NCBI GenBank assembly: GCA_041394725.1
Contig: JAWKHR010000022.1
Location: forward strand, 1-64,000
Reading direction: 5' to 3'
Source: JAWKHR01 sp041394725
GTDB lineage: Bacteria > Acidobacteriota > Vicinamibacteria > Vicinamibacterales > SCN-69-37
DNA length: 64,000 nt
Below the pieces are notes generated by a model. That model saw only the letters and a program-made list of their open reading frames with translations. It did no database searches and had not been told where the DNA came from. Numbering within the stretch: position 1 is the stretch's first letter; the number at the start of each line of letters is the position of its first letter. The position numbers and the translations under genes are program-made. Positions 36,799 through 44,479 of this stretch are shown piece by piece.

Positions 36799-37662
36799 GT
36801 GACCTCGGCCGACCCGCCCGCGCCGCAGGCGCTCGACCCGGCCGCCTACCGCGACCTGGTCGCCCGGGCACTCGCCGAGGACATCGGGCCGGGGGACGTG
36901 ACGACCCGGGCCACCGTCGCGCCCGACAGCGCGGCCACGGCCGTCCTCGTCGCGAAGCAGGCCTGCGTGATCGCCGGCCTCGACGTCGCCGGCGAGGTCT
37001 TCGCGCAGGTGGACCCGCGCGTGGTGTTCACCGCACGGCGTGCCGACGGCAGCCGGTGCCAAACCGGCGAGATCATCGCGCGCGTCGAAGGGCCGGCCGC
37101 GGCGCTCCTCACCGCTGAGCGCACCGCGCTGAACTTTCTGCAGCACCTGAGCGGCATCGCCACCGCGGCGCGCCGGTTCGTGGATGCGGCCGGTGGGCGG
37201 CTGGTCGTGCTCGACACCCGCAAGACGGTGCCGACGCTGCGCGCGCTCGCGAAGTACGCCGTCCGCTGCGGCGGCGCGACCAACCATCGCGCGGGGCTCT
37301 ACGACGCCATCCTGATCAAGGACAACCACATCCGGCACGCCGGCGGCATCGGCCCGGCCGTCGCGCGCGCCAGGGCCGCCGCGCCCGCGCTGTCGGTCGA
37401 AGTGGAGGCGCAGTCGCTCGGCGACGTGGACGCGGCGATCGCCGCCGGCGCCGACGTCATCATGCTCGACAACCTCACCGACGACGAGATGCGCGAGGCC
37501 GTCCGCCGGATTGCGGGTCGCGCGCGCGTCGAGATCTCCGGCAGCGTGACGCTGGACCGCCTGCCCGCGCTGGCCGACCTCGGGGCCGACTGCGTGTCGG
37601 TCGGCGCCATCACGCACTCGGCGCCGGCGATGGACATCAGCCTCGAGTTCGAGCCGTCGTGA
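36799..37662 (+). CDS. nadC: Nicotinate-nucleotide pyrophosphorylase (carboxylating)
   Basis: Makes nicotinate mononucleotide from quinolinate and PRPP in de novo NAD synthesis. The 287 residues carry ALAEDIGPGDVTTRA, LNFLQHLSGIATAARRFV, VLDTRKTVPTLRALAKYAVRCGG (the quinolinate site Arg/Lys), LIKDNHI and VEVEAQSL, all diagnostic of NadC. GTG at 36799 directly follows the valS stop with no gap. NadA and NadB are not in the window. Confidence 0.95.
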   Translation: MTSADPPAPQALDPAAYRDLVARALAEDIGPGDVTTRATVAPDSAATAVLVAKQACVIAGLDVAGEVFAQVDPRVVFTARRADGSRCQTGEIIARVEGPAAALLTAERTALNFLQHLSGIATAARRFVDAAGGRLVVLDTRKTVPTLRALAKYAVRCGGATNHRAGLYDAILIKDNHIRHAGGIGPAVARARAAAPALSVEVEAQSLGDVDAAIAAGADVIMLDNLTDDEMREAVRRIAGRARVEISGSVTLDRLPALADLGADCVSVGAITHSAPAMDISLEFEPS

Positions 37663-38462
37663 CGCGCGAGCCGGTGCCCGCGTCGCTCGCGGCGCGGCTT
37701 GCCGGCGACCCGCGCCTCGACGGGTGGCCGGACCTCGAGTACCACGCGGAGATCGGATCGACCAACGACCGGGCGCTGGCCCTCGCCGCCGCGGGCGCGC
37801 CCGAGGGCACGGCCGTCCTCGCCGAGGCCCAGGTTGCCGGCCGGGGCCGGCGCGGCCGTGACTGGTTCTCGCCGCCCGGGGCCGGCCTCTACCTCAGCGT
37901 GGTGGCCAGGCCGGGGGCCCGGGCACTGCCGCTCGTCACGCTGGCGGCCGGCGTCGCGCTCGCGCGCGCCGTGACGACCGCGACGGCGCTGCCCGTCGAG
38001 CTCAAGTGGCCGAACGACCTGGTGATCGGCCGGCCGTGGCGGAAGCTGGCCGGCGTGCTCGCCGAGGCCTCCGCCGTCGGCGGGCGCGTCGAGGCGGTCG
38101 TGATCGGCATCGGGGTCAACGTCCGGGCCGCGGCGTATCCGCCGGCGCTCGCCGGCATCGCCACGGCACTCGAGGTGGAACTGGGCCGCGAGGTTGACCG
38201 CGATCGCGTGCTGGCCGAACTGCTGGCCGCGTTGCGCGCGTCGTTCGCCCGGCTCGCCTCCGATCCGGGGCCCGGCATCCTGGCCGACTGGCGCGTCTTC
38301 GGTCGCGCGGGGCTCGGGCGCGCGGTACGATGGACGGATGCCGGCGGCGAGCGCCGCGGCGTCGCGCGCGACGTCGGGCCGGACGGCGCGCTCGAGGTCG
38401 CGACCGACCGTGGTCCCGAGCGCCTGATCGCCGGCGAGGTGACCTGGGAGCGCCTGTCGTGA
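37659..38462 (+). CDS. birA: Biotin-[acetyl-CoA carboxylase] ligase
   Basis: Attaches biotin to the carrier protein of acetyl-CoA carboxylase. The ligase domain is complete: EIGSTNDRALALAA, the biotin loop GRGRRGRDWFSPPGAGLYLSV and LKWPNDLVIGRPWRKLAG, then VIGIGVNV. At 267 residues it lacks the N-terminal winged helix of BirA repressors, so it is a ligase only. GTG at 37659 overlaps the nadC stop. The C-terminal small domain (GRAVRWTDAGGERRGVARDVG) is present. Confidence 0.93.
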   Translation: MTREPVPASLAARLAGDPRLDGWPDLEYHAEIGSTNDRALALAAAGAPEGTAVLAEAQVAGRGRRGRDWFSPPGAGLYLSVVARPGARALPLVTLAAGVALARAVTTATALPVELKWPNDLVIGRPWRKLAGVLAEASAVGGRVEAVVIGIGVNVRAAAYPPALAGIATALEVELGREVDRDRVLAELLAALRASFARLASDPGPGILADWRVFGRAGLGRAVRWTDAGGERRGVARDVGPDGALEVATDRGPERLIAGEVTWERLS

Positions 38463-39238
38463 TGGAAGAGGAGTGGGGAACGGCCGCGGCCGGTGAGGCG
38501 ATCGACGTCGGCGACTACTGCCGCCGCATCGAGCACCAGTTGACGCGGGTCAACGGCGGCCACCTCGTGCGCATCGTCGGGCCCGCCTTCGACCTGGTGC
38601 GTGGCTGGGCGGCCGACGGCATTCCGCTGAGCGTCGTGTTCCAGGCCGTCGCGCTCAAGGCCGAGCGTCACGTGGCGGGCGCGTCGCGGTATCCGCTGCG
38701 CATCGAGCATTGCGACCGCGACGTCCGCGACATCTTCGATCGCTGGCGCCGCGCGATCGGCCTGCACGGTCTCGCGACCGCAGCCGGCGCCCATGGGGCC
38801 GTCGCGCCGGAGACGGCCGGAGAGGCGGACGGCCAGGAGACGGGAGACCGGCGGCGGCCGTCACTCAGCCGCCACCTGGAGCGTGCCATGGACGGCCTCG
38901 GCCGCGCCGCCGGACGGCTCGAGTCTCCGGAGCCCCTGCGGGAGGCGATCGCGCGGCTGCTCGAGGACCTGGCCGCGCTCCGCGAACAGGCGCGGGGTGC
39001 CCGGGGCCCGGCGCGCCAGCAGATCGTGGATCGCCTCGCGCCGCTCGATCTGGCGCTGCTCGAAGCGGCGCGCGCCGCGGCGCCCGATGACGTGCGTGCC
39101 GCGCTCCGCCGCGAGGCCGAGGCCGAGCTGGCGCCGTATCGCACCCGGCTCGACGAGCCCGCCTGGACGCGCGGCGTGCAGGTGACCGCGGACCGGCTGC
39201 TGCGGGAGCAGTACGGCCTGCCGTTCCTGAACCCGTGA
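38462..39238 (+). CDS. Conserved-looking protein of unknown function
   Basis: No family recognised. The 258-residue protein is acidic at the start, has VRIVGPAFDLVRGWAADGIPLSV and FQAVALKAERHVAG, then RDIFDRWRRAIGLHG, and a long charged helical second half (ARLLEDLAALREQARGARGP and ALLEAARAAAPDDVRAALRR). The middle 40 residues are Gly/Ala/Asp-rich. No signal peptide or membrane segment is seen, so it should be cytoplasmic. Its start overlaps the birA stop (TGATG) and its end is close to the RNA methyltransferase start, so it belongs to the same operon. The name and role are open. Confidence 0.75.
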   Translation: MEEEWGTAAAGEAIDVGDYCRRIEHQLTRVNGGHLVRIVGPAFDLVRGWAADGIPLSVVFQAVALKAERHVAGASRYPLRIEHCDRDVRDIFDRWRRAIGLHGLATAAGAHGAVAPETAGEADGQETGDRRRPSLSRHLERAMDGLGRAAGRLESPEPLREAIARLLEDLAALREQARGARGPARQQIVDRLAPLDLALLEAARAAAPDDVRAALRREAEAELAPYRTRLDEPAWTRGVQVTADRLLREQYGLPFLNP

Positions 39239-39267
39239 CGCGCCCGAACGAAGGAGGCCCCGGCGGC

Positions 39268-40554
39268 ATGACCAGCGGGACGCCCGGCGCGGTCGTCGAC
39301 GTCGAGGTGGAGCGGCCGGTGGCCGGCGGCTGGATGCTCGGCCGCGCCGACGGGCGCATCGTCTTCGTCAGCGGCGCGGTCCCGGGCGAGCGGGTGCGCG
39401 CGCGGATCGGGCGGCGAACGGGCGGCGCGACGTTCGCGTCCACGGTCGAGGTGCTCGAGGCCAGCCCGGACCGACGGCCGGCCGGCGACGATGCGGCCTG
39501 CGGAGGACAGCTCTATCGGCACATCGCCTACCCGCGCCAGCTCACGCTCAAGGGCGAGGTGGTGGCGGACGCCTTCCGGCGCATCGCGCGACTGCCGCTC
39601 GAGCGGCCGCCGGCGGTGCGGGCGTCCGACGAGACCGGCTACCGGCTGCGCGCGCGGCTGCACGTCCGCGACGGCCTGGTCGGGTTCTATCGCGAGGGCA
39701 CGCACGAGATTTGTCCCGCGGCGGCCACGGGACAGTTGTCACTCGGCGCGCTCTCGGCCGTCGGCGCCGTCGTCGATCTGGCGGGACCGGCGCTGGAGCA
39801 CCTCTCGGCCATCGTCCTGGCCGAGAACGCCACCGGATCGGCGCGCGTGATCCACCTGGAGCCCGTGGGCCCTGACGCCGTGCGCCTGCCGCGGCTCGAT
39901 CTCACCACGCGCGCCGACCTGACGGGCCTGACGACCGCGGACCGCGGCCGGCTGGTGGAGCTGGCGGGGATTCCGACCGTGACCGATCGCTGGGAGGATC
40001 TGTGTGCCTCGCCTCCGCCCGGCGACGGCATCGTGTGGACGCGCCATGCGACGTCGTTCTTCCAGGGCAACCGATCGCTGGCGGGCGTGCTGGTGGAGCG
40101 CGTGCTCGCGGCGGTGTCCGGCGACCGGATCGTGGATCTCTACGCCGGCGTCGGCCTGTTCACGGCGCCGCTCGCCGCGCGCGGCGCGAGCGTCGTCGCG
40201 GTCGAGGGCGACCGGTCGGCGGGCGCCGACCTGCGCGCCAACACCCGTCCCTGGCGCGGGCGCGTGCTCGTCGTGCCCGAGAGCGTGGAGCGCGCCGTTT
40301 CTCGGCCGCCCGACGAGCGTCCTGACGCGGTGGTGCTGGACCCGCCCCGCACGGGCGCCACGCCCGCGGCGCTCCGCGGCGTGATCGCGTGGCGCGCGCC
40401 GCTCGTCGCCTACGTGTCCTGCGATCCGCCGACGCTCGCGCGCGACGCGCTGCGGCTGGTCGATGCGGGCTACCAGCTCGACATGCTGGAGGCGTTCGAC
40501 TTCTTCCCGCACACGCCCCACGTCGAGACGCTGGCGGTGTTCCGGCTGGGGTGA
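39268..40554 (+). CDS. TRAM-domain RNA uracil-C5 methyltransferase (RlmD/TrmA family)
   Basis: SAM-dependent methyltransferase that methylates a uridine at C5 in rRNA or tRNA. The TRAM/OB domain (VVDVEVERPVAGGWMLGR) comes first; the SAM motifs are DRIVDLYAGVGLFTAPLAARG and VVLDPPRTGATP, and the catalytic Cys is in LVAYVSCDPPTLARD. The Fe-S cysteine cluster of RlmD is nearly lost: where CGGCxxQ is expected, ACGGQLYRHIAYPRQ is found, so the cluster is probably absent. I chose ATG at 39268 behind AAGGAGG; a GTG at 39235 overlaps the previous stop and is a weaker alternative. Target uridine unknown. Confidence 0.88.
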   Translation: MTSGTPGAVVDVEVERPVAGGWMLGRADGRIVFVSGAVPGERVRARIGRRTGGATFASTVEVLEASPDRRPAGDDAACGGQLYRHIAYPRQLTLKGEVVADAFRRIARLPLERPPAVRASDETGYRLRARLHVRDGLVGFYREGTHEICPAAATGQLSLGALSAVGAVVDLAGPALEHLSAIVLAENATGSARVIHLEPVGPDAVRLPRLDLTTRADLTGLTTADRGRLVELAGIPTVTDRWEDLCASPPPGDGIVWTRHATSFFQGNRSLAGVLVERVLAAVSGDRIVDLYAGVGLFTAPLAARGASVVAVEGDRSAGADLRANTRPWRGRVLVVPESVERAVSRPPDERPDAVVLDPPRTGATPAALRGVIAWRAPLVAYVSCDPPTLARDALRLVDAGYQLDMLEAFDFFPHTPHVETLAVFRLG

Positions 40555-40560
40555 TCCCGC

Positions 40561-41259
40561 TCAGGCGCGGTGCCTGGCGGCGGCGTGGACGAGCGCGGCG
40601 AACAGGCTCGTGAACTGTCCCGTGCGCCAGAAGTTCTCCGGGTGCCACTGCACGCCGAGGCACAGCGTGCCGTCCGGCTTCTCGATCGCCTCGATGATCC
40701 CGTCCGGCGCCACGGCCGAGGCGACGAAGCCCGGGGCCACCCGATCGACGGCCTGGTGATGCCGGCTGTTGACGGCGATGCGGCCCGCCGGGTCGAGCCG
40801 GCCGTCCAGCGCGCCGGCGAGCGCCGATCCCGGCGTCACGGTGACGTCGTGGGCGATGGCGTCCTTCGGCTCGTTCACGGCATGGTCGATCCGCGAGGGA
40901 TGCGCGCTCGGGATGTCCTGGATCAGCGTGCCGCCCGCCGCGACGTTGAGCACCTGCGCGCCGCGGCAGATCGCGAGCAGCGGCAGGCCGCGCGCAAGCG
41001 TCTCGCGCGCCAGCGCGAGCTCGTAGGCGTCGCGCGCCGCGTCGATTTCGACGGTCGGGTGCCGATCCGCGGAGCCGTAGCGGGCCGGATCGACGTCCAC
41101 ACCGCCGGTCAGCATCACGCCGTCCGCGTCGTCGAGCGAGGCCGGCAGGGGGTCGCGCGTCGCGTCCAGCACGCGGACGTCCGCGCCCGCGGCGGCGAGG
41201 GCGGCCTCGTAGTCCGGCTTGCTCCAGGCGGTGACGATGCGGGGGCGGCGTCCGGTCAC
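40561..41259 (-). CDS. Peptidase C26 / gamma-glutamyl-GABA hydrolase-like protein
   Basis: Class I glutamine amidotransferase fold enzyme that hydrolyses a gamma-glutamyl bond (PuuD type). The 232 residues contain GVMLTGGVDVDPARYG, the nucleophile LLAICRGAQVLNVAAGGTLIQD with Cys and the histidine/glutamate pair GVQWHPENF. NSRHHQAV is the typical late motif. GTG at 41259 is one base after the argS stop, so it is the last gene of a mobA-argS-C26 run. Substrate is not settled; with no puu genes nearby a role in polyamine use is only possible. Confidence 0.9.
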   Translation of the reverse strand: MTGRRPRIVTAWSKPDYEAALAAAGADVRVLDATRDPLPASLDDADGVMLTGGVDVDPARYGSADRHPTVEIDAARDAYELALARETLARGLPLLAICRGAQVLNVAAGGTLIQDIPSAHPSRIDHAVNEPKDAIAHDVTVTPGSALAGALDGRLDPAGRIAVNSRHHQAVDRVAPGFVASAVAPDGIIEAIEKPDGTLCLGVQWHPENFWRTGQFTSLFAALVHAAARHRA

Positions 41260-41260
41260 G

Positions 41261-43261
41261 TCACATCCGCGCGGGCACGGCGCAGCCCATGAGGTCCAGC
41301 GCGCGCGTGAGCTGGCGCCGCACGTAGGCGACGGCCGCCGCGCGCCACAGCCGCGCGTCCTCGCGCTCCTCGCGCAGGATCTGCTGGCGGTGGTAGAAGG
41401 CGTTGAACGCCTGCGCCAGCGCGAACGCGTACTTCGCGAGCACGGACAGCTCGAGCGACCGCACGGCGGTTTCCACGATCTCGTCGAGCCGCCCCGCCTC
41501 GAGCACCAGGTTCCACAACTCGTCGCCTTCCTCGCCGGTGTCGATCGCGGCCCGGTCGAGCCCCGGCACCTTCGCCACGAGCGCCGCCTCGTCCACGCCG
41601 TCGCGGTCGGCCAGCTTCGCGAGGATGTTCTGCGCCCGGACCACGGCGTACTGCAGGTACGGGCCGGTCTCGCCCTCGAAGCTCAGGGCCTCGTCGATGT
41701 CGAACGCGATCACCTTGCCGCGCGTGAACTTCACGAGGAAGTAGCGCACCGCCGCCACGGCGATGATCTCCGCGGTCCGGCGGCGGTCGGCGGGGGCCGC
41801 GTCGGGATTGCGGGCCGCGACCTCGCGCTCGGCGGTGTCGACCAGGCGATCGAGCAGGTCGTCGGCCTTGACGCCGAGGCCCTTCCGGCCCGACACCTCG
41901 ACGAACGGCTTGCCGTCGCTCTCGGTCGTGTCGTAGCCGAGCGCGCGCGCCGTGGCGTGGGTGAGCGCGACCATCTCGTACGAGAAGTGGGTGGACCGCT
42001 CGGCCTGCTCGGTGAAGCCCATCGCGGCGAGCGCCTGCTTGAGCAGCTGCTGGAGGTAGGCCTGCCGCGAGTCGATCACGTTGTACACCGCCGTCGCCTG
42101 GCCGAACGCCGGCGCCGACTGGGCCACCTCGGGCGACGACGTGGTCGCCCAGAGCGGATGGCCGTCGCGCGCGTCGAACACGCGGTAGTGGAAGTCGCGG
42201 CCGAGCAGGCCGAACTTCCAGAACTGGTTCGCGATGTCCTTGCCGACGTAGGTCACCGTGCCGTTCGACCGCACGATGACCTTCTCGCGCTGTTCCGCGT
42301 CGTCCTCGCCCGGCTCGGCCGCTTCACCGCCGCCGGGCTCCTCGATCGGCATCACCCAGCAGCCCTCGAGCCGGCCCTCGGTCTGCAGGAACACGGCCTT
42401 GCGGCGCTTCAGCTCCTCGAAGGCGGTGGCCCAGAAGTGCAGGCGGAGGATGTCGCCCTCCCAGGTGAGGAGGTCGTAGTCCACGTTGATCCGCGCCATC
42501 GTCCGCAGGTGGCAGCGCACGATGCGGTCGGCGATGAACGCGCCCATCTCGGCCGCCGGCGTGCCGCCCTCCTCGATGTCGTGGAGCGCGCGCGCCCGCA
42601 CCTCGAGCCGGGCCTTGTCGGCCTCGTACCATTCGGTCACGCGCGCATAGAGATCCCAGCAGTAGTAGTCGAACTTCACGGCCGGATCCGCCGCGAGCGC
42701 CTGCACCGCGGCCAGGTCGCGTGACTCCAGCTCGGTGAAGCCGACGACGACGTCGGCCACCTGCACGCCGGTGTCGTCGATGTAGTTCTGCACCTCGACG
42801 TGGCGGCCGAGGAACCGGAGCGCGCGGACGAGCGTGTCGCCGAGCGCGGAGTTGCGCAGGTGGCCGATGTGCGCCGCCTTGTTCGGGTTGATCGCGGTGT
42901 GCTCGACGATCACCTTGTCGCCCGTGCCCGCCGGCGCCGGGGCCTCGATCGCGGCCAGCCGCGTCCGCAGGAACTCCGCGCGGTCCAGGAACACGTTGAG
43001 GTAGCCGTTGCCCGCCGGCTCGACGCGCGCGACGCCGGCGATCTCGCCGAGGGCCGTCGCGAGGTCCTGGGCGATGACCTTGGGCGCCTTGCGGAGCCGC
43101 CGGGCGAGTTCGAAGGCGACCGGGGTGGACAGGTCGCCGAGCGCGCGGCGCGGCGGCACTTCCAGCACCACGGAAGGGCAGTCGGCCTCGGCCAGGCCGA
43201 ATGGGCCGGTCAGCACCGCGCGGACGCGGGCACGGATGACGTCATGAACGGGCAGAATCAT
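41261..43261 (-). CDS. argS: Arginyl-tRNA synthetase
   Basis: Charges tRNA-Arg. The 666-residue protein has the N-terminal Add1 domain (LARRLRKAPKVIAQDLATAL), the HIGH-type motif HTAINPNKAAHIGHLRNSALGD near residue 120, YIDDTGVQVADVVVG, and the DALR anticodon-binding C-terminus ending LTRALDLMGCAVPARM. The KMSKS site is loose, as in most ArgRS (EVSGRKGLGVKADDL). The ATG at 43261 follows the mobA stop by 15 bases. Slightly longer than many ArgRS because of Glu/Gly-rich inserts (residues about 305-325). Confidence 0.95.
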   Translation of the reverse strand: MILPVHDVIRARVRAVLTGPFGLAEADCPSVVLEVPPRRALGDLSTPVAFELARRLRKAPKVIAQDLATALGEIAGVARVEPAGNGYLNVFLDRAEFLRTRLAAIEAPAPAGTGDKVIVEHTAINPNKAAHIGHLRNSALGDTLVRALRFLGRHVEVQNYIDDTGVQVADVVVGFTELESRDLAAVQALAADPAVKFDYYCWDLYARVTEWYEADKARLEVRARALHDIEEGGTPAAEMGAFIADRIVRCHLRTMARINVDYDLLTWEGDILRLHFWATAFEELKRRKAVFLQTEGRLEGCWVMPIEEPGGGEAAEPGEDDAEQREKVIVRSNGTVTYVGKDIANQFWKFGLLGRDFHYRVFDARDGHPLWATTSSPEVAQSAPAFGQATAVYNVIDSRQAYLQQLLKQALAAMGFTEQAERSTHFSYEMVALTHATARALGYDTTESDGKPFVEVSGRKGLGVKADDLLDRLVDTAEREVAARNPDAAPADRRRTAEIIAVAAVRYFLVKFTRGKVIAFDIDEALSFEGETGPYLQYAVVRAQNILAKLADRDGVDEAALVAKVPGLDRAAIDTGEEGDELWNLVLEAGRLDEIVETAVRSLELSVLAKYAFALAQAFNAFYHRQQILREEREDARLWRAAAVAYVRRQLTRALDLMGCAVPARM

Positions 43262-43276
43262 AGGGTCGCCAACCGC

Positions 43277-43873
43277 TCATTGTACTCGGGCCAGATCATC
43301 GGGCGTGTTCACGTTGGCGAGCAGTTCGTCCCGGGGGCCGAACCGGGCCAGATCGACGTCCGGAATCTCGGCGATCCGCAGCACGCGATCGAGATCGCCG
43401 GCCCGCAGCCGGCCCGCGTCGATGGCGGCCCGCAGGGCCGGCTCCGCCGCCCGGCGATAGCAGGCCAGGAGCGGCTCCGGCCCGCGCGGTCCCCGTACCC
43501 AGGCGGCGTCCATCCCCGGCTCGAGGGCGAGCGTTACGAGCTGCCGGAGCAGCGCCTCGCTCAGGAACGGGAGGTCGCCGGCGACCGCGATCACCGGGTC
43601 GTGGGCCGCCACGGTCACGGCCGTGTGGAGGCCGCCCAGCACGCCGCAGCCGGGCCGCCGGTCCGCGTGCGCCACGAGCCCGAGATCGGCGAACCGCGCC
43701 GCCTCGCCGGCGACGACGAAGATCTCGGCCGCGACCTGTTGCAGAACGGTGACCTGCCGTACGATGATGGGGCGGCCGCGCACCAGGAGGCGACTCTTGT
43801 CCTGCCCGCCGAATCGCCGCGCGCGACCGCCGGCGATGATGGCGGCGGACGTCTCGGGGAGCGACACGGACAC
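43277..43873 (-). CDS. mobA: Molybdenum cofactor guanylyltransferase
   Basis: Adds GMP to molybdopterin to make the MGD cofactor. The 198 residues carry the nucleotide-binding start SAAIIAGGRARRFGGQDKSRLLVRG (across residues about 9-33), GVLGGLHTAV, and the metal-binding VIAVAGDLPFLSEALLRQL, all typical. GTG at 43873 was chosen; a second GTG two codons on is also possible. It is divergent from the next gene with only three bases between starts, and upstream of argS in a minus-strand run. Confidence 0.9.
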   Translation of the reverse strand: MSVSLPETSAAIIAGGRARRFGGQDKSRLLVRGRPIIVRQVTVLQQVAAEIFVVAGEAARFADLGLVAHADRRPGCGVLGGLHTAVTVAAHDPVIAVAGDLPFLSEALLRQLVTLALEPGMDAAWVRGPRGPEPLLACYRRAAEPALRAAIDAGRLRAGDLDRVLRIAEIPDVDLARFGPRDELLANVNTPDDLARVQ

Positions 43874-43876
43874 ATC

Positions 43877-44479
43877 ATGACAGAGGCCCGCATCGGTCGC
43901 GTCGTGGCGGCCTGTCTGGATCAGGCCATCGCGGACGAGTTGCCCCTCCGCCGCGACTTCTACGAACACTGGCTCCGTTCCGAGACCCTGCGCGACGGCG
44001 CGATCGGCCAGGCGCCGCTCACGGCCGTCCTGGGGTTCCTTCGGACCGAGGGCGAGGGCTGCGGCCGCGTGATGGCACGTGCCGGTACGCTGGCCGCCAG
44101 CTGGAGCCTCGACTCGAAGTCCGCCGGCCGCCTGCGGCTGCTGCGCTGGCTCCCGCGTCCGCTCCGCCTGCGCGCGGCGATGCGCCTCCTCCGCGGCGTG
44201 GTCCGCGAGACGAGCGGCGCGAGTCGCGCCACCGCGAGGATCCGCCGGCAGGAGGCCCGGATCGAAGTCGCCGACTCGCTGTTCTGTGCCTCGCGCGAAC
44301 GGCCGCCGAGCCCCCTCTGCGCGTTCTACCTGGCCGCGGCCGTCGAGGTGCTGCGTCGCCTCGGATTCGCGGCCGAGGGCCGCGTCGAACGCTGCCACGC
44401 GATCGAGCGCGGCGCGTGCGTGCTGACCCTGCAGCTGACGGCCGCCGCCGTGGCGCCCGACCCGGCGATGGCCGCATGA
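43877..44479 (+). CDS. Protein of unknown function, possibly V4R-like
   Basis: No confident family. The 200-residue cytoplasmic protein has an Arg-rich helical middle (LRLLRWLPRPLRLRAAMRLL) and a C-terminal half with VADSLFCASRERPPSPLCAF, YLAAAVEVLRRLGFAAEGRV and ERCHAIERGACVLTLQL. The paired cysteines and the last strand pattern resemble the V4R (4-vinyl reductase) domain, but similarity is faint. It is divergent from mobA by three bases and overlaps the TPR gene, so a shared promoter gap is unlikely to hold much. Role open. Confidence 0.6.
   Translation: MTEARIGRVVAACLDQAIADELPLRRDFYEHWLRSETLRDGAIGQAPLTAVLGFLRTEGEGCGRVMARAGTLAASWSLDSKSAGRLRLLRWLPRPLRLRAAMRLLRGVVRETSGASRATARIRRQEARIEVADSLFCASRERPPSPLCAFYLAAAVEVLRRLGFAAEGRVERCHAIERGACVLTLQLTAAAVAPDPAMAA

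Noticed and set aside
34150..37617. Open frame of 1155 codons on the minus strand opposite valS and nadC
   Set aside because: It has no domain features, is rich in Arg/His/Val as antisense GC-rich shadows are, and lies over two clear genes.
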